Of a DNA stretch of 64,000 bases, positions 11,026 to 21,800 are shown piece by piece. The notes beneath the pieces were generated by a model. The model had not been told where the DNA came from, did no database searches, and saw nothing but the letters and a program-made list of their open reading frames with translations. The stretch comes from Vigna angularis (taxonomy: Eukaryota > Streptophyta > Magnoliopsida > Fabales > Fabaceae). Where the stretch lies: NCBI RefSeq assembly GCF_016808095.1, contig NC_068976.1, forward strand, positions 9,085,001 to 9,149,000, in the 5' to 3' direction. The first letter of the stretch is position 1, and each line of letters starts with the position of its first letter. Both the position numbers and the translations under genes were made by a program.

Positions 11026-11838
11026 TCACAGAATATCTTCATCCTTTGATGTATTTGCCATACAACCTTGTGAGGTTGATGCATCAGAGTTCTTTCTTCC
11101 ACTCTTCTCGTGCCAACATTCTTTCTTGACATGCCCCCTTTTGCCACAATTGTAGCATTTGAGATGCTTCTTACTTTGAGATCTATCATGGGACTGACTC
11201 CCACTAGACCCATATTTCGTTGATCTTCCTCTCATCATCACCAAAGCTTGTGTTTCCTTTGAACTTTCCAGTATGTCTTCTTTGTTCCTCTACCTGGATT
11301 CTTCTTCAAGAATTGCTCCGGAAACATCCTCAAAGTGTAGACATCCTTCAGTATTATTATTCGTAATATTGATGATGAGTTGATCATACGAGTCTGGTAA
11401 ACTCTGCAGTAGAAGCTCCGCGCGTTCATTTTCAACTATGATAAAATCTGCCGCTGATAGTTGGGCAAACAGAGTGTTCAGATGGTTGATGTGGTCCATC
11501 ACCGTTGTGGACTCACTCATCCGAAGAGTGTAGAGTTTCCTCTTCAAGAATATTCTTGTGTGAAGAGACTTCACCTCATATAATTTTATGAGGGCATCCC
11601 AAATCTCCCTTGCTCTTTCTTTCTCCGCCACACTAGATAACACTGAATCTGCCATTGATAGGTCCAAATTCGTGATGGCGTTGTTGTCAATTTCTTTCCA
11701 CTTCTGCTCCGTCATTTCTGCGGGTTTTTCTTCAATTGCAGCTATGCAATTGTCCTTTCTCAAAATTGCCTTTATCTTCAATTTCCACAACGAGAAATTG
11801 TTCCCGTTGAACCTCTCTATCTCGTATTTTATTGTCAT
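11026..11838 (-). pseudogene. Copia gag (UBN2 domain plus zinc knuckle), frameshifted
   Basis: The minus-strand frame from 11838 encodes FNGNNFSLWKLKIKAILRK, then IWDALIKLYEVKSLHTRIFL and LLLQSLPDSYDQLI, the conserved layout of copia gag polyproteins (UBN2 family). After a frame change the 11244-11026 frame carries CYNCGKRGHVKKECWH, a complete CCHC zinc knuckle for RNA packaging. Gag lies directly after the 5' LTR and primer site, as expected. At least one frameshift near 11290 separates the two parts. Confidence 0.88.
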
Positions 11839-12157
11839 AATTTCTAAAATATTGGCTTATGCACTTCTCACTATGAATAATATTGTCTACTGGAACAACA
11901 CAGGTAAACTGTGAAGTAACACACCAAGAAGTTCCCAGGAAAGAGAGGTGGGTCACAAATGGACACTCTTAAGTACCAAATCTTTCCTAGCCAGAACTTT
12001 CCCAGACAGTACTTTCACACTACCAAATGTTTCTAGTAATAACTCTTTTCTGATGCGGAAGATCGGATTAAACCGCAACCACAGTGCATACTCAGAATTT
12101 TACCAACACTATTCTAATGACAATAGCAGCGGAATACAAACCGGTCTCTGATACCAC

Positions 12158-12411
12158 TGTTGGGAATCAGTCATATAGCACAAGCACACACAACTTAAAT
12201 AGAGAAGAGAAAATAGAAATTTTATACTGGTGGAAGAAATTTACAACACCTCTCTCTTTCAATACAAAACTTCTCAAAATTATGAGAATACAAGAAATGA
12301 GAGAATAGGAGAGAATGTGATGATTAACAAACGGGGCAAGAGACTTCTTTTATAGCCACCAAGCCATAACCTTTTAGAAGTTCCCACCAATGTGGGACTT
12401 CATTCCTCACA
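12158..12411 (-). repeat. 5' LTR of the nested copia element
   Basis: 254 bp, paired with 9448-9690. The tRNA-Met-type primer site lies immediately inside it, reading leftward from about 12156. Confidence 0.93.
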
Positions 12412-12519
12412 CATACTTGTATTTATCGTTTAATTATTTGTTTCTTTAAAATTAATCAATCTCACTTCCATAACAAATAAATTCATACTACTTGGTATAA
12501 AATTAATATTTTTAATTTT

Positions 12520-14758
12520 TTTGTGATACTTTTGATTCTGTGATACTTTCATTTCTTTTGTTTTAATTCGTGTTCAGTGCATTTTTTAGCTATATATTCA
12601 TAATATAAAGCAATGAGACATTGTCTAGCTTTGATCAAATGAGCTTAAAGCAATGACCGAAAGCGGTCCACTTTGCAAAATCTGCATAAAAATGCATTTC
12701 TGGTTTAATATGATCCAATATGTTTATGTCCAGATTTCATGTTTCTCAACCTTTATGCAAGTTTGTTTAATGTTTTTAAACATGTTTCAAGGTGTAGCAA
12801 CTCATACTAATAATAGAATTGCAAAATGAGTGGTTGAGTTCATCAAAATTTGGTTTCACAACACTGTCACTGTTTCATCAAAGTGTATGCATCGTGCTTA
12901 ATGTTTTGGTTTGTTCTTAGGTCACTCAAACTATGCTAGATGATTCTTTGCAGTTAGATCTAGTGTTTTAGGATATGTTAGAATCATTGTGTTGTTGTCT
13001 TCATGTGTAATTCCCCTCCATTCTGAATTCTGGTGTAGTGTTGGTGAATTTTCATGCATATTTGGCTACAACAAGTATGATTTGTTGAATCTTGTTGTGT
13101 TTGTGCATATACAATGTTTGAGCAAGTTTATTTTGCCATTTTAAAGTTGTGTGCACTATTCAAAAGGTCATTTTTAAGCCTATATGCAGAATCACCTTTT
13201 AAACCATCAAAATTGTGAATTAAATGGAAGTGAACCAGTCATTTTGCATTGTGATATGTTTATGAGTTGTGTAACAGTTTGCACATCTGTAAAATCATTT
13301 TATAAAGTTGTTTTAACACTCAATATAGTTGTTGCATCACTTCCTACAAATTTTGGGTTTAAAACCACCAATTTGGAAGCCTTTTCTGGTGCAATTTTGG
13401 TGGAATATTTCTGCATTTTTGGCAACTGCTACTATCATTTGATGAATTTGGCTGTTTCAGTGCTTTCTTCACATTTGAGAAAGTTTGGTTTACCATTCCA
13501 AACTTGTGTGCACTGTTCATTTGGTCAGTTTTGAGCCTATATGCAAAATCACCATCTAAACCATCAATTTTGCCTAAATTTGGAAGTGGACCAATGATTT
13601 TGTTCTGCAACTTGTTTCTTTGCTGTTTAAGTGTTTGCACACCTTCAAATTGATGATATAAAGTTGCTTGAAGCATCAATTAAGTTGTTCAAACACTTCC
13701 ATACATTTTTGGGTTTAAAATCATCACTTTAAGTGTCATTTTCTGGTGCAGAATTCAATTTTGGTGCTGTTTGAAAATTTTCAATCTTTAAATTTCAATT
13801 CTGGATTGGCAAGAGCTCGTTTCATGTTTCTAAATGGAATGATATGATCAAAACAATATAGAACATTCTTAAAAAGCAAAAGAAAACCAAGCAATCCAGT
13901 TTTGACCCCAAAGACCGAAAATCCAAAAATCTACACTTCTTTGGGGACTTTCATCAAACACTTTGCAATTTTTATCAAACACTTTACTGCACTTCGAATT
14001 TGACCTGCGTTTTTTATTTTCTTGATTGTTTAATATGTTCTAGTGCCTTTCCTAGGTTCCTTTTGTGTCCCTCCTTTGATTCAATGCTCAAACTCACTTG
14101 AATTCAACTTGTTTGACTTCTATTTGTGCATTCCAATTTGTTTTGACTGAAAAAAATTGGTGCAGTAACAAAATTTTGGTGTGACTAGTTTGGTTTTGTG
14201 CATTGGTGTTGTGACATTTCTTGAAGTCTCCTAGCTCTAAGAACCCTTCTCCAACAGGGTAACATACTAGGAAGTGGAGAAATTGTTAAATTGCTTTCAA
14301 GAGTTGATCTCCAAGCTGTCTTTTGCTTCCTGATCCAGCAACACTTCTTTGACCAGCACAACATCTTTTTCAAATCAGTTTGGATCTGCACCAATTACAG
14401 CCATTGCAGTTTCACCTTTTCACTTGTATTAGGCATAGTTTCAAGTGTTTTTCATTCATTATATCACGAAACCTTTGAGGTTTAATTTGCTTTTTCATTT
14501 GCAACTTATGTGTCTTGGAAAAATGCTTTTCAAGCAATTTCAAGTGCACCATTGAACATTGTAATAACTTAGTTTCCACTTCTAAGTGTGAAATTGTGTC
14601 AAGGGGCTCAAAGTGTCACTTGCACTTTCACTTAGGACCGTCTAACATCTTTCATTTACATTTGCATTCCTTCTTTAAATTTGCTTGAATGTTTTTTTTA
14701 TGTTTTACGTCTCTGTGATATATAGGTGCGTGTTTCATCTAGATAAACCTTCTTTAAA
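12520..14758. repeat. Unassigned insert inside the Harbinger composite, with a ~356-bp tandem duplication
   Basis: No domain is recognised in any frame. Two diverged copies of about 250 bp start at 13149 and 13505. Shared landmarks are TGTGTGCACT, GCCTATATGCA, AAACCATCAA, TTTGGGTTTAAAA and TTTTCTGGTGCA. The insert interrupts the Harbinger 3' end: sequence that stops at about 12510 resumes as a second copy at 14759. A retroelement fragment is possible, but no LTR or primer site was found. Confidence 0.6.
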
Positions 14759-15117
14759 TTGGCTTCATCACATCATGCAACATATGCTTAAATGCAGGTG
14801 CAGGTTCAGCGTATTGAAGATAACTTGACAAACCTATCCCTCCACATGAACCAACAATTTGCTCACCTAAATCAGAATGTTAACTTAATTCTTCATCATT
14901 TAGATGATTAAGTTGCTTACTATTCCGTGAATGTATTAGACGACTTTTTTGCTTATATTGACTTATGTGTTTGATAACTTACATTACCTATTTTTGAATA
15001 TTATTAAGTTTGACATTAGTTTTCATACTTGTATTTATCGTTTAATTATTTGTTTCTTCAAAATTAATCAATCTCACTTCCATAACAAATAAATTCATAC
15101 TACTTGGTATAAAATTA
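14759..15117 (+). repeat. Second copy of the Harbinger 3' region (duplicate of ~8860-9447 plus 12412-12510)
   Basis: It matches the end of the PF20167-like gene (VQRIEDNL, QQFAHLNQNVNLILHHLDD, then the same stop) and the following non-coding DNA through ACTTGGTATAAAATTA. Relative to the first copy it lacks about 310 bp after CTTAAATGC and lacks the copia insertion. The duplicate therefore either predates the copia insertion or was copied from another element. Confidence 0.85.
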
Positions 15118-15559
15118 TATTATAAACAAATACTACATTTAAAAATAAATCCATTTTACTAAATTATAATTTTGTTACTTTTAAAAATTAATTTTAATTA
15201 ATATTTTTAATTTTTTACTCTTTATAAACATTTTTACAATTAAATATAACATTAACAAATAACATTTTATATTACTTTAATAACTAGGGGTATTTTGGTA
15301 ATATTTAATTTTTACCAATTAAACAAATTTTTAAATCTGTCACATCAATCAAATCCTACACTAATTCTCACAAACTTTACTTCCAACTCCACTCTCAATT
15401 ACCTCCAAATCCACTCAAACAAATAACAAAAAATTTACCCTCAAATTCTCTCAAATCCGTAATCGATTGTTTTGCGTCAGAATTGACAAAAATTATATAT
15501 TGACGCATTGTTTGATTTTCTGTAGAACAATTGAGAATTACACTTTAATATCTTATTGA

Positions 15560-16244
15560 TTTTCATCTGAGAAGTTGTGCAGATTGATCAAGGCTCCAAG
15601 AATAAAAAATGAGAAGTGGTTTACAGATCTTGAAGAATTCTTGAGAAGCAAATGTGACTGGACTAAAGAGGTTGATCGTTTCTGCACAACTGAAGGTGCA
15701 TTCTGTCTGATTAGGAGAAAAAGACTTGCAATCTTTTATTTGTTGTTCCCTGTACGTGTGGCGTCAGGAAGAAGAGTTGTGTACTCTTGACGTTGAGAGG
15801 GGCTATCTCAAAGGGGTTGTTGCGACAAGAACGGGGTAGTTCTATGTTTGAAGATTTTGTTGTTCTATATTTGATTGAGAGTTTGTGAGGTGTTTACATT
15901 TTAGAGTTGTTATGTAAAGCATTGGTTGTAATACTCTGATCATTATAGTGAATTACTCTCCAATCTAAGGTTGATTGGGAGGGTGACTAAATGTAGGCAT
16001 TGAGGCCGAACCAGTATAAAAACTGAGTTTGATTTTCTTCTCCCTATCTCTTTACATTTGTGCATACATTCTGTAACTGTTTTACACACATACTATTTTC
16101 ATAGCACACCATTCCTTACGACACAAGAAAGGTTTAAAGAACCATACCATTTGCGAAAAATATTTGAAAAGTGTTATTTTTTTATAAAACACCAATTCAC
16201 CCCCCTCTTGGTGTTGAGAAACAAAAGTTCATCAATTCTAACAT
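15560..16244 (+). mobile_element. SIRE-type copia LTR, solo or truncated
   Basis: The right part reads GAGGCCGAACCAGTATAAAA (a TATA box region at about 16002-16021), a pyrimidine-rich leader, and ends CAATTCTAACA at 16244. This layout is typical of Ty1/copia SIRE/Maximus LTR 3' halves. The 71-codon frame at 15575 lies in it and has no recognised domain. The left edge is not defined and no TSD was found. Confidence 0.5.
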
Positions 16245-16259
16245 CTTGAATGGCGACGA

Positions 16260-16955
16260 TACGAGTGAGACTCTAGGGAAAATGTTGAGACTTCCTTCGA
16301 TCCTCATTAGGTGATGGACACTACTTCTAGCTGGATTCATGCAAGGAGGAGCTCCAGACCAGAGTAGAACAATCATGGAAATAGGTGCAGCGGAAAATGG
16401 AAGATAATGAAGTGTTTAAGTTGAAGAGAAGTGTGTGGGTGAAGCCTCACAGCTCAGAGGGCCTTCCTACAGAGGAAGGAAGCTAGAGGAAGGGTGGAGA
16501 AGTTGAAAATCAAGAGTGTCTCAAGAGCATTAGGGTTGGGAAATGAATTCAACAGCATATCACTAAGCTCAAAAGTGGCAATTACAAAGGGGAGACCCTC
16601 TTATTTATAGGTGAAGAGAGGCCTCAATTCTGATCTAATTTCCCTCCAAAATTCAAAATAAGAAATGAGATTAGAGGCTAAGCTAGCTAGGTCATGGGAA
16701 GCATGTTGGGTCACATGGACAATGCTGCCAAAACGTGCTTCATGCAGCTCCACTGGTGCTGGAGCGCCCCTCTCCTGAAGGTGCCTGGCCACACGTGAGT
16801 TGGGAAGTCTATTTGATGCATCTGCACTGGGCACCCCCTATCTGAGGGCGCTGAAGCGGCCCTGGTGCTGATTCCTTGAAGAATGCTTTTCCCAAATCTG
16901 ATTGGTTGGCCATGGTTCTTGCCTTTATTGTATCCTACAAAAAACATCATTTACA
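16260..16955 (-). mobile_element. Probable gypsy LTR remnant, minus orientation
   Basis: On the minus strand CACCTATAAATAAGAGGG (about 16598-16615) looks like an LTR promoter TATA region, followed by a transcript-like leader. GC content is higher than in the surroundings and open frames are short. Ends are not defined. It adjoins the gag remnant to its right. Confidence 0.35.
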
Positions 16956-16989
16956 ACTATTAGTTTTTAGACAAGAGAAGAAGGATTTT

Positions 16990-17444
16990 CATAAGTAACC
17001 TTCTATAAAAGTAAAGTGTTAAATGATCATTCTTCTTCTTGAATCTTTCTTGCCATGGCTTTAGTAAGAGGTCCAATTTGATTATTTGATGGTCTTCCAT
17101 CATTAGGTGTCCTAGAGGGATGGCGTTTTCTTTTCGAGGTTGATTGCCTTTCACTTGCCGAGAAGTGATATGTTTTGAACTATAAGAGATTGTCCTCGGG
17201 AGTGGATATGTCGTAATGATCTTTCTCCTTCCAGGTTGTCTAGCTTGGCCTTTAGTGCCTGTAGATTGGCTTCATGTTGTTGCTTCAACTATTGAGTTAA
17301 AGTTTCAATTTGAGTTCTCAACATTACCTCAGTTTTTTCTCACATAATTTGTAAGTCAATCTGGTGTTATCTCATGCTTTGCTTGTTCTGGTCGAGTTGT
17401 TGATGAATTTGGTTTTGAATAGAGTTCATGGAGTTTAGATCCAT
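16990..17444 (-). pseudogene. Retrotransposon gag N-terminal fragment, degraded
   Basis: From a minus-strand ATG at 17444 the translation is MDLNSMNSIQNQIHQQLDQN, then a broken coiled-coil-like stretch with LKQQHEANLQALKAKLDNLE. Several stops interrupt it. The Gln-rich coiled coil resembles the N-terminus of Ty3/gypsy gag proteins. No matrix or capsid core or zinc knuckle is visible. Confidence 0.4.
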
Positions 17445-17890
17445 TATTGTGTGTCATCTAAGATGCTTTGATTTATTTGTAGGGATAAATGAGTGAGATC
17501 GTGGGTAGCTTTATCGGAACTCCATAATGGATGCAAAATATTCTTACTGGATTCAGATTTCAAATTTGCAAGACGTGTAACAAAATCTTAGTGGTGCTTT
17601 TGCGAGGTAGGTTTGTCTAGACATATAAAAATCTACATCAATAAGAATTTTAGAATTTGATTTAAGTGTAAGAATAAATATAAAAATGTTTTCTAGTGAG
17701 TAATACTTTTTGGTGGAACTCCTTATATGAAGCTTCATAGACATGTTCCTTGTGCTTGGACATCTAAAAAATAATTGTGAATAATTATTTTATAAATAAA
17801 GTCACAACACATGTGTATTTTGAATACTCTTAGTAAAAACTGCGGAACTTTAATGAAGTATTAAAGTCTTTTGTTATTCTAAACATGTAC

Positions 17891-18160
17891 TATTAGAAAG
17901 TGAGCTTTAAGCCTAACTCAACCACACAAAACCAGCTTGTAAAGTGAGGTTTGTACACACTCCCTTCACGTCGAGATATAAACATCTCGAGCTTAAGAGT
18001 AGAATTAATGGGTGGTCCGATAGTGGCCCGACAACGGATGAAACAGAATGCCCACGTAGATCTCGCTAAGATAAGTTTTATTAGAAAATGATTTTAAGTC
18101 TAACTCAATCTCACAAAACCTGTTTGTAAAATGAGATTTGCACCCCACTGACCTCTAACA
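17891..18160 (-). mobile_element. TRIM retroelement copy, minus orientation
   Basis: Its order is the reverse complement of the TRIM at 63634-64000: a partial LTR (TTTAAGCCTAACTCAACC, CTTGTAAAGTGAGG), an internal part (CTCGAG, GGTGGTCCGATAGTGGCCCG) and a second LTR part (TTTAAGTCTAACTCAATC). The direct repeat AACATGTAC flanks it (17882-17890 and 18157-18165). Its TGTAC portion fits a 5-bp TSD. Non-coding. Confidence 0.8.
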
Positions 18161-18169
18161 TGTACCAAA

Positions 18170-18872
18170 AGAAAATAAAATATTAATTTCATAAAAATTG
18201 TAATCAACCAAAGACTAGCAAAGTAGTAAACAAAGCTCAAACCCTTTGTCTTCCTTCTTAGTAACATTAAAACTTGGCATGATAAGAGGAACAACCTAGC
18301 GACAATGGCGAAGTGCCAGATTTAGCCAAACGAAACTTTCCAATAAAAAGATTTAGGAAATTTCGAGAATCTTGTCAACTAGAACGTTTTAGAAGATTTT
18401 AAATTTTATGCTTCTAAAACAAAATATTTTAAATTGTTTCAGAAACATCAATTCAATATCACCGCTTTTATAATGGTGAGTTTCGTAGTAAAAAAAAAGT
18501 GAACAAGTAAAGATCAATTATAAATTTATAATATATTTAATAATTCTAATGATAAAAAACATATATTTGTTAGAAGAATAATAATACCACTTATCTTTAA
18601 ACTACAATTTTATAATATATTATATTATTATAATATTGTATTTATATTTATATTTATTATTATTACTTTAATATAATATTTTTTTTATTAAAAATAGTTA
18701 TCAAGTAAGTGTTGACAAAGAAAGTGAGTGTAAAAGTATTATTATTTTTTATTTATTTTAGATTGCTTTTGTTTAAATTAAACCGTTTTGTTGAAGGAAG
18801 CCCTAATGTGTCTTTTTCTTCCGTCCCGCCACTTCTTAATTTTCTTGGACACTTCTCACGCTCTTTCCATTC
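18170..18872 (+). promoter_or_regulatory. Upstream region of the BOB1-like gene
   Basis: AT-rich from about 18490 to 18750, then a pyrimidine-rich leader before the ATG at 18873, as in plant 5' UTRs. No single TATA box can be singled out in the AT-rich background. Confidence 0.35.
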
Positions 18873-21800
18873 ATGGCGATAATCTCCGATTACCAAGAAG
18901 AGGAGCAGATTAACGCTAGTTACTCTGAACCCTCTGCCTCGTCTAAATCGGAAACTCACTTGTTCAGCGCCAATTTTGACACCTCCAACCCTCAAGATTT
19001 TCTGCGCAAAGTATTCGATTTCGTTGCCCAAACAAGCGACTTCTTCCAAAAGGATACCGCCGTGGAAGAGGTTGTGTCTGTGGCGCGAGCCGCTAAAGTG
19101 AAGGCAGTAGTGGAAACGGCTGAGAAGAAAAAGAAGGAACTGGAATCTGCGAAGGTGGCGGCGGCAGCGGCGGAGAAGAAAAAGAAGGAAGTAGAAGCAT
19201 CCAAAGAGGAGGCGGCGGCGGCAGCGGAGAAAAAGAAGAACCAAGAGAGCGCTTCAATAGGTAAGAGATTAACGTTATTTATTTTAACTTTCACGCTCTC
19301 TTAATACATGTGTAGAAGTTTGAATGTAATTTCCTTGAAAGCGTGAAAGTAGTTAAAAATATATTTATGATGAAAAATAATACAGAAAAATATGTACTAA
19401 GCCTTGTAACTAATGATATTTTGTATATAAATTGGACGTATCTTGTAACAAATATAATAAGTGAGTTCCTTTTAAGACTTAATAAATATATGTTAAATAT
19501 ATTTAGATGTAATCTTTTCTTGAATAAAATACAGTCAAACAATGTGTTTGATCTTTTATGAAGACAGGATTAAACTTAATATAAAGAGTGGTTCGATTGT
19601 CACGTCAAAAGGTTCACTTGACTGACATCTCTAAATTGCAATTATTTAAGTAATTATTTAAGTCAAGTTTACACGTTCTTGAGGTTATAATTTTTTACTG
19701 TTTTTTTTTCTACATCTTGTCACTTATAAATTTTGGAATTGAAACATAAGAAATAGATAAAAGACGGATATAAAAAGGTTGAGATAATTTATGGGAACTC
19801 AAAGCAATATAATAAGGGAAGAGAATACGGGTAGAGCATATATTTTGTGGAGGGCAGTTAGGAGTATTCAAACTCAGTTGTCAGAGTCAAAAGGAATGGA
19901 GGAGTTGACATTAGAATTGAGTGTCATAGCATTTTTTTTTCTTGAATCCTTGTTCAATCCTAAATTAGCCATCACAAAACCACTCTTTTGCTGTAAACCA
20001 TCTCCTTCTCCTTGTGGTACTGAATAATTATAAAATTAATTAACACATAATATTATTAGCCTACTAGTCTACTTGGTGGTATAGTCAAACAATTATCAAA
20101 TCAATTTCATAAATTCAAATTCTTAAACTCTCAAAAGCATTTCAATCACACTCACAGCCTGATGAACCACAAGTCAAACACAATACTCGAATAACTAACA
20201 TTTTGTATTTCTAGATGTTTATCAACATATAATTCTCACCATCAAGCTGCTGTTTTGCTTTTAAGTGCATGTTGAGATGTTATACTACCAAAAGATCTAT
20301 ATTTGCTCTTGAAATCCTCAATCTGAGCATCAATCTTAGACGTCGCATCAATTTTTCCCGTCAATCTATCTAAACAACCATACTTTTCTTGTCACACTTC
20401 ATCATCAACTTTAAATTGTGGATTATAGTGCAACATGGGATTAAGATAATAGCTTGCAACATGCAATGGTCTATGCAATTGGTCGTCTTATCTTTGATCA
20501 ATGATTTTCCAAAGGAGGGTGTAGCTAAGAAAGATAAAAATATATAAATTAATCTCCAAACAAAGTCTATAAGTAAAAAATAAATTACAAAATCAAACTT
20601 GTGAAAGATAATTAGTTATTATTACCTTTTACTAACTCCATTGAAGAGACTCTATATCTTCTCTTTAGCTTATCCATTTCTTCATAAATAAATCCCATGG
20701 CTGGCTGCTCATTTGAATCCACTAAGCACAACACCTTAATTAGGGGCAAAACACCCTTCATGCAATTCAAAATCCATTATCCAATATCAAATTTTCCACA
20801 TGCATTCCATGTCTAGTCTTTATAAATGGACTAAATTGACACTCCTTGAATGCGAACAACCTAATAAATAATCCCTTATTTTCATTCAAGCATCCCAAAG
20901 TCAAATAAGAATTGGCAAAACAAGTATTGATTGGTCTTATCAAACTTTTTCTCATAGTAAATTTGGGCACTTAGGAAATTAGAGCAGTTCTTGAATGGAT
21001 GTAGGTTGTGAATTTTTGACCAGTTGTTATTGGCTCTTTTTGAAGTGGTATTTTCTTCTCAAAAACTTCTAACAGTAAATCAATACAACAACATCATCCA
21101 TCATGTTGAAAATTATATTAGCTGTTTTACATGTTAGAAGCATCAATATATTACCCAAAAAGGTCCCCTTAGTGCTATTTACCAGAAAGTTAAGGGTAGT
21201 CCTCCTCCTCTAATATGCCCATCCGACAGTTACTGTTGCGTATCCATCTTACTTCCAAAAGTGTCTATGTTCTTCCAAACTCTCACTGGTCTTGTAGCAT
21301 TAAATATTTCACCCTAATTTTATGGTTTGATGGTGGCTTAAATCTTTTAACATGTTTAGCAACCTAGTAAAGCATCCACTTGAAGTCTTTATTCCGTCCT
21401 AGCTTAAATGGTATAGCATTGTTTTGAAAAAAAAAGGTAATTACTTTCATACATCCCCCCTCACTTTTCTCGAAAATGGCATTGACAGTACTTTGATTGC
21501 TCACTCCCCTTTGCTTAAAATACTCGATGAAGTTTTGACTCTCTTCTTGCCTTGGACTTTTTCCAGCATCATCTGAATCACCCAAACTACTCCCCTTTGC
21601 TGCAGCTAATAAACAACACCCAACATTAGTTTTTATCATCTGTGGGAACTATTATACCTGCTCAAACATCCTTTGATGTTCCTGCTAAATAAAGTTTCAA
21701 TTGATGAAAACTGCGTGTTAATACTTCCTCACAATATTGACATTTCACCTTTCTTGCTTTTCCATCAATTGAAACTCAATCACTCATGCAGCCCCAGTCC

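Larger units (their letters stand above)
9448..12411 (-). mobile_element. Ty1/copia retrotransposon with intact ends and internal deletions
   Basis: Two LTRs of 243 bp (9448-9690) and 254 bp (12158-12411) begin TGTTGGGAATC and end CCTCACA on the plus strand. A perfect 5-bp TSD, CATAC, flanks the element (9443-9447 and 12412-12416). The genes read on the minus strand. Next to the right LTR is TGGTATCAGAGACCGG, a tRNA-iMet primer-binding site; next to the left LTR, on the minus strand, is the purine tract AAGTGGGAGAT. The interior is only about 2.5 kb, so most of integrase and parts of RT and RNase H are missing. By eye the LTRs differ at about seven positions plus one 11-bp indel. Confidence 0.95.
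3607..15463 (+). mobile_element. Composite PIF/Harbinger-type element with diverged ~250-bp TIRs
   Basis: About 250 bp at 3607-3860 matches the reverse complement of about 15150-15463. Shared landmarks in order are GGATTTGAGAG, AAATAAAGTTTGT, AAAGTAATATAAAATG and TTAATGTTATAT. Between them lie a Harbinger DDE transposase (6110-6844), a MYB/SANT-like protein (6975-8111) and a third transposon protein (8276-9329), all on the plus strand and all broken. A copia element (9448-12411) and unassigned DNA (about 12520-14758) enlarge it. The exact ends are uncertain: no clean 3-bp TSD is visible, so either the termini have decayed or my boundaries are off by a few bases. Confidence 0.7.

Noticed and set aside
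13184..13534. 116-codon plus-strand frame
   Set aside because: It lies in the tandemly duplicated unassigned repeat. Its counterpart in the second copy is not open, so it is unlikely to be coding.
18753..19294. Minus-strand frames (163 and 100 codons) opposite BOB1 exon 1
   Set aside because: They mirror the Lys/Glu/Ala-rich coiled coil of the real exon and have no independent support.
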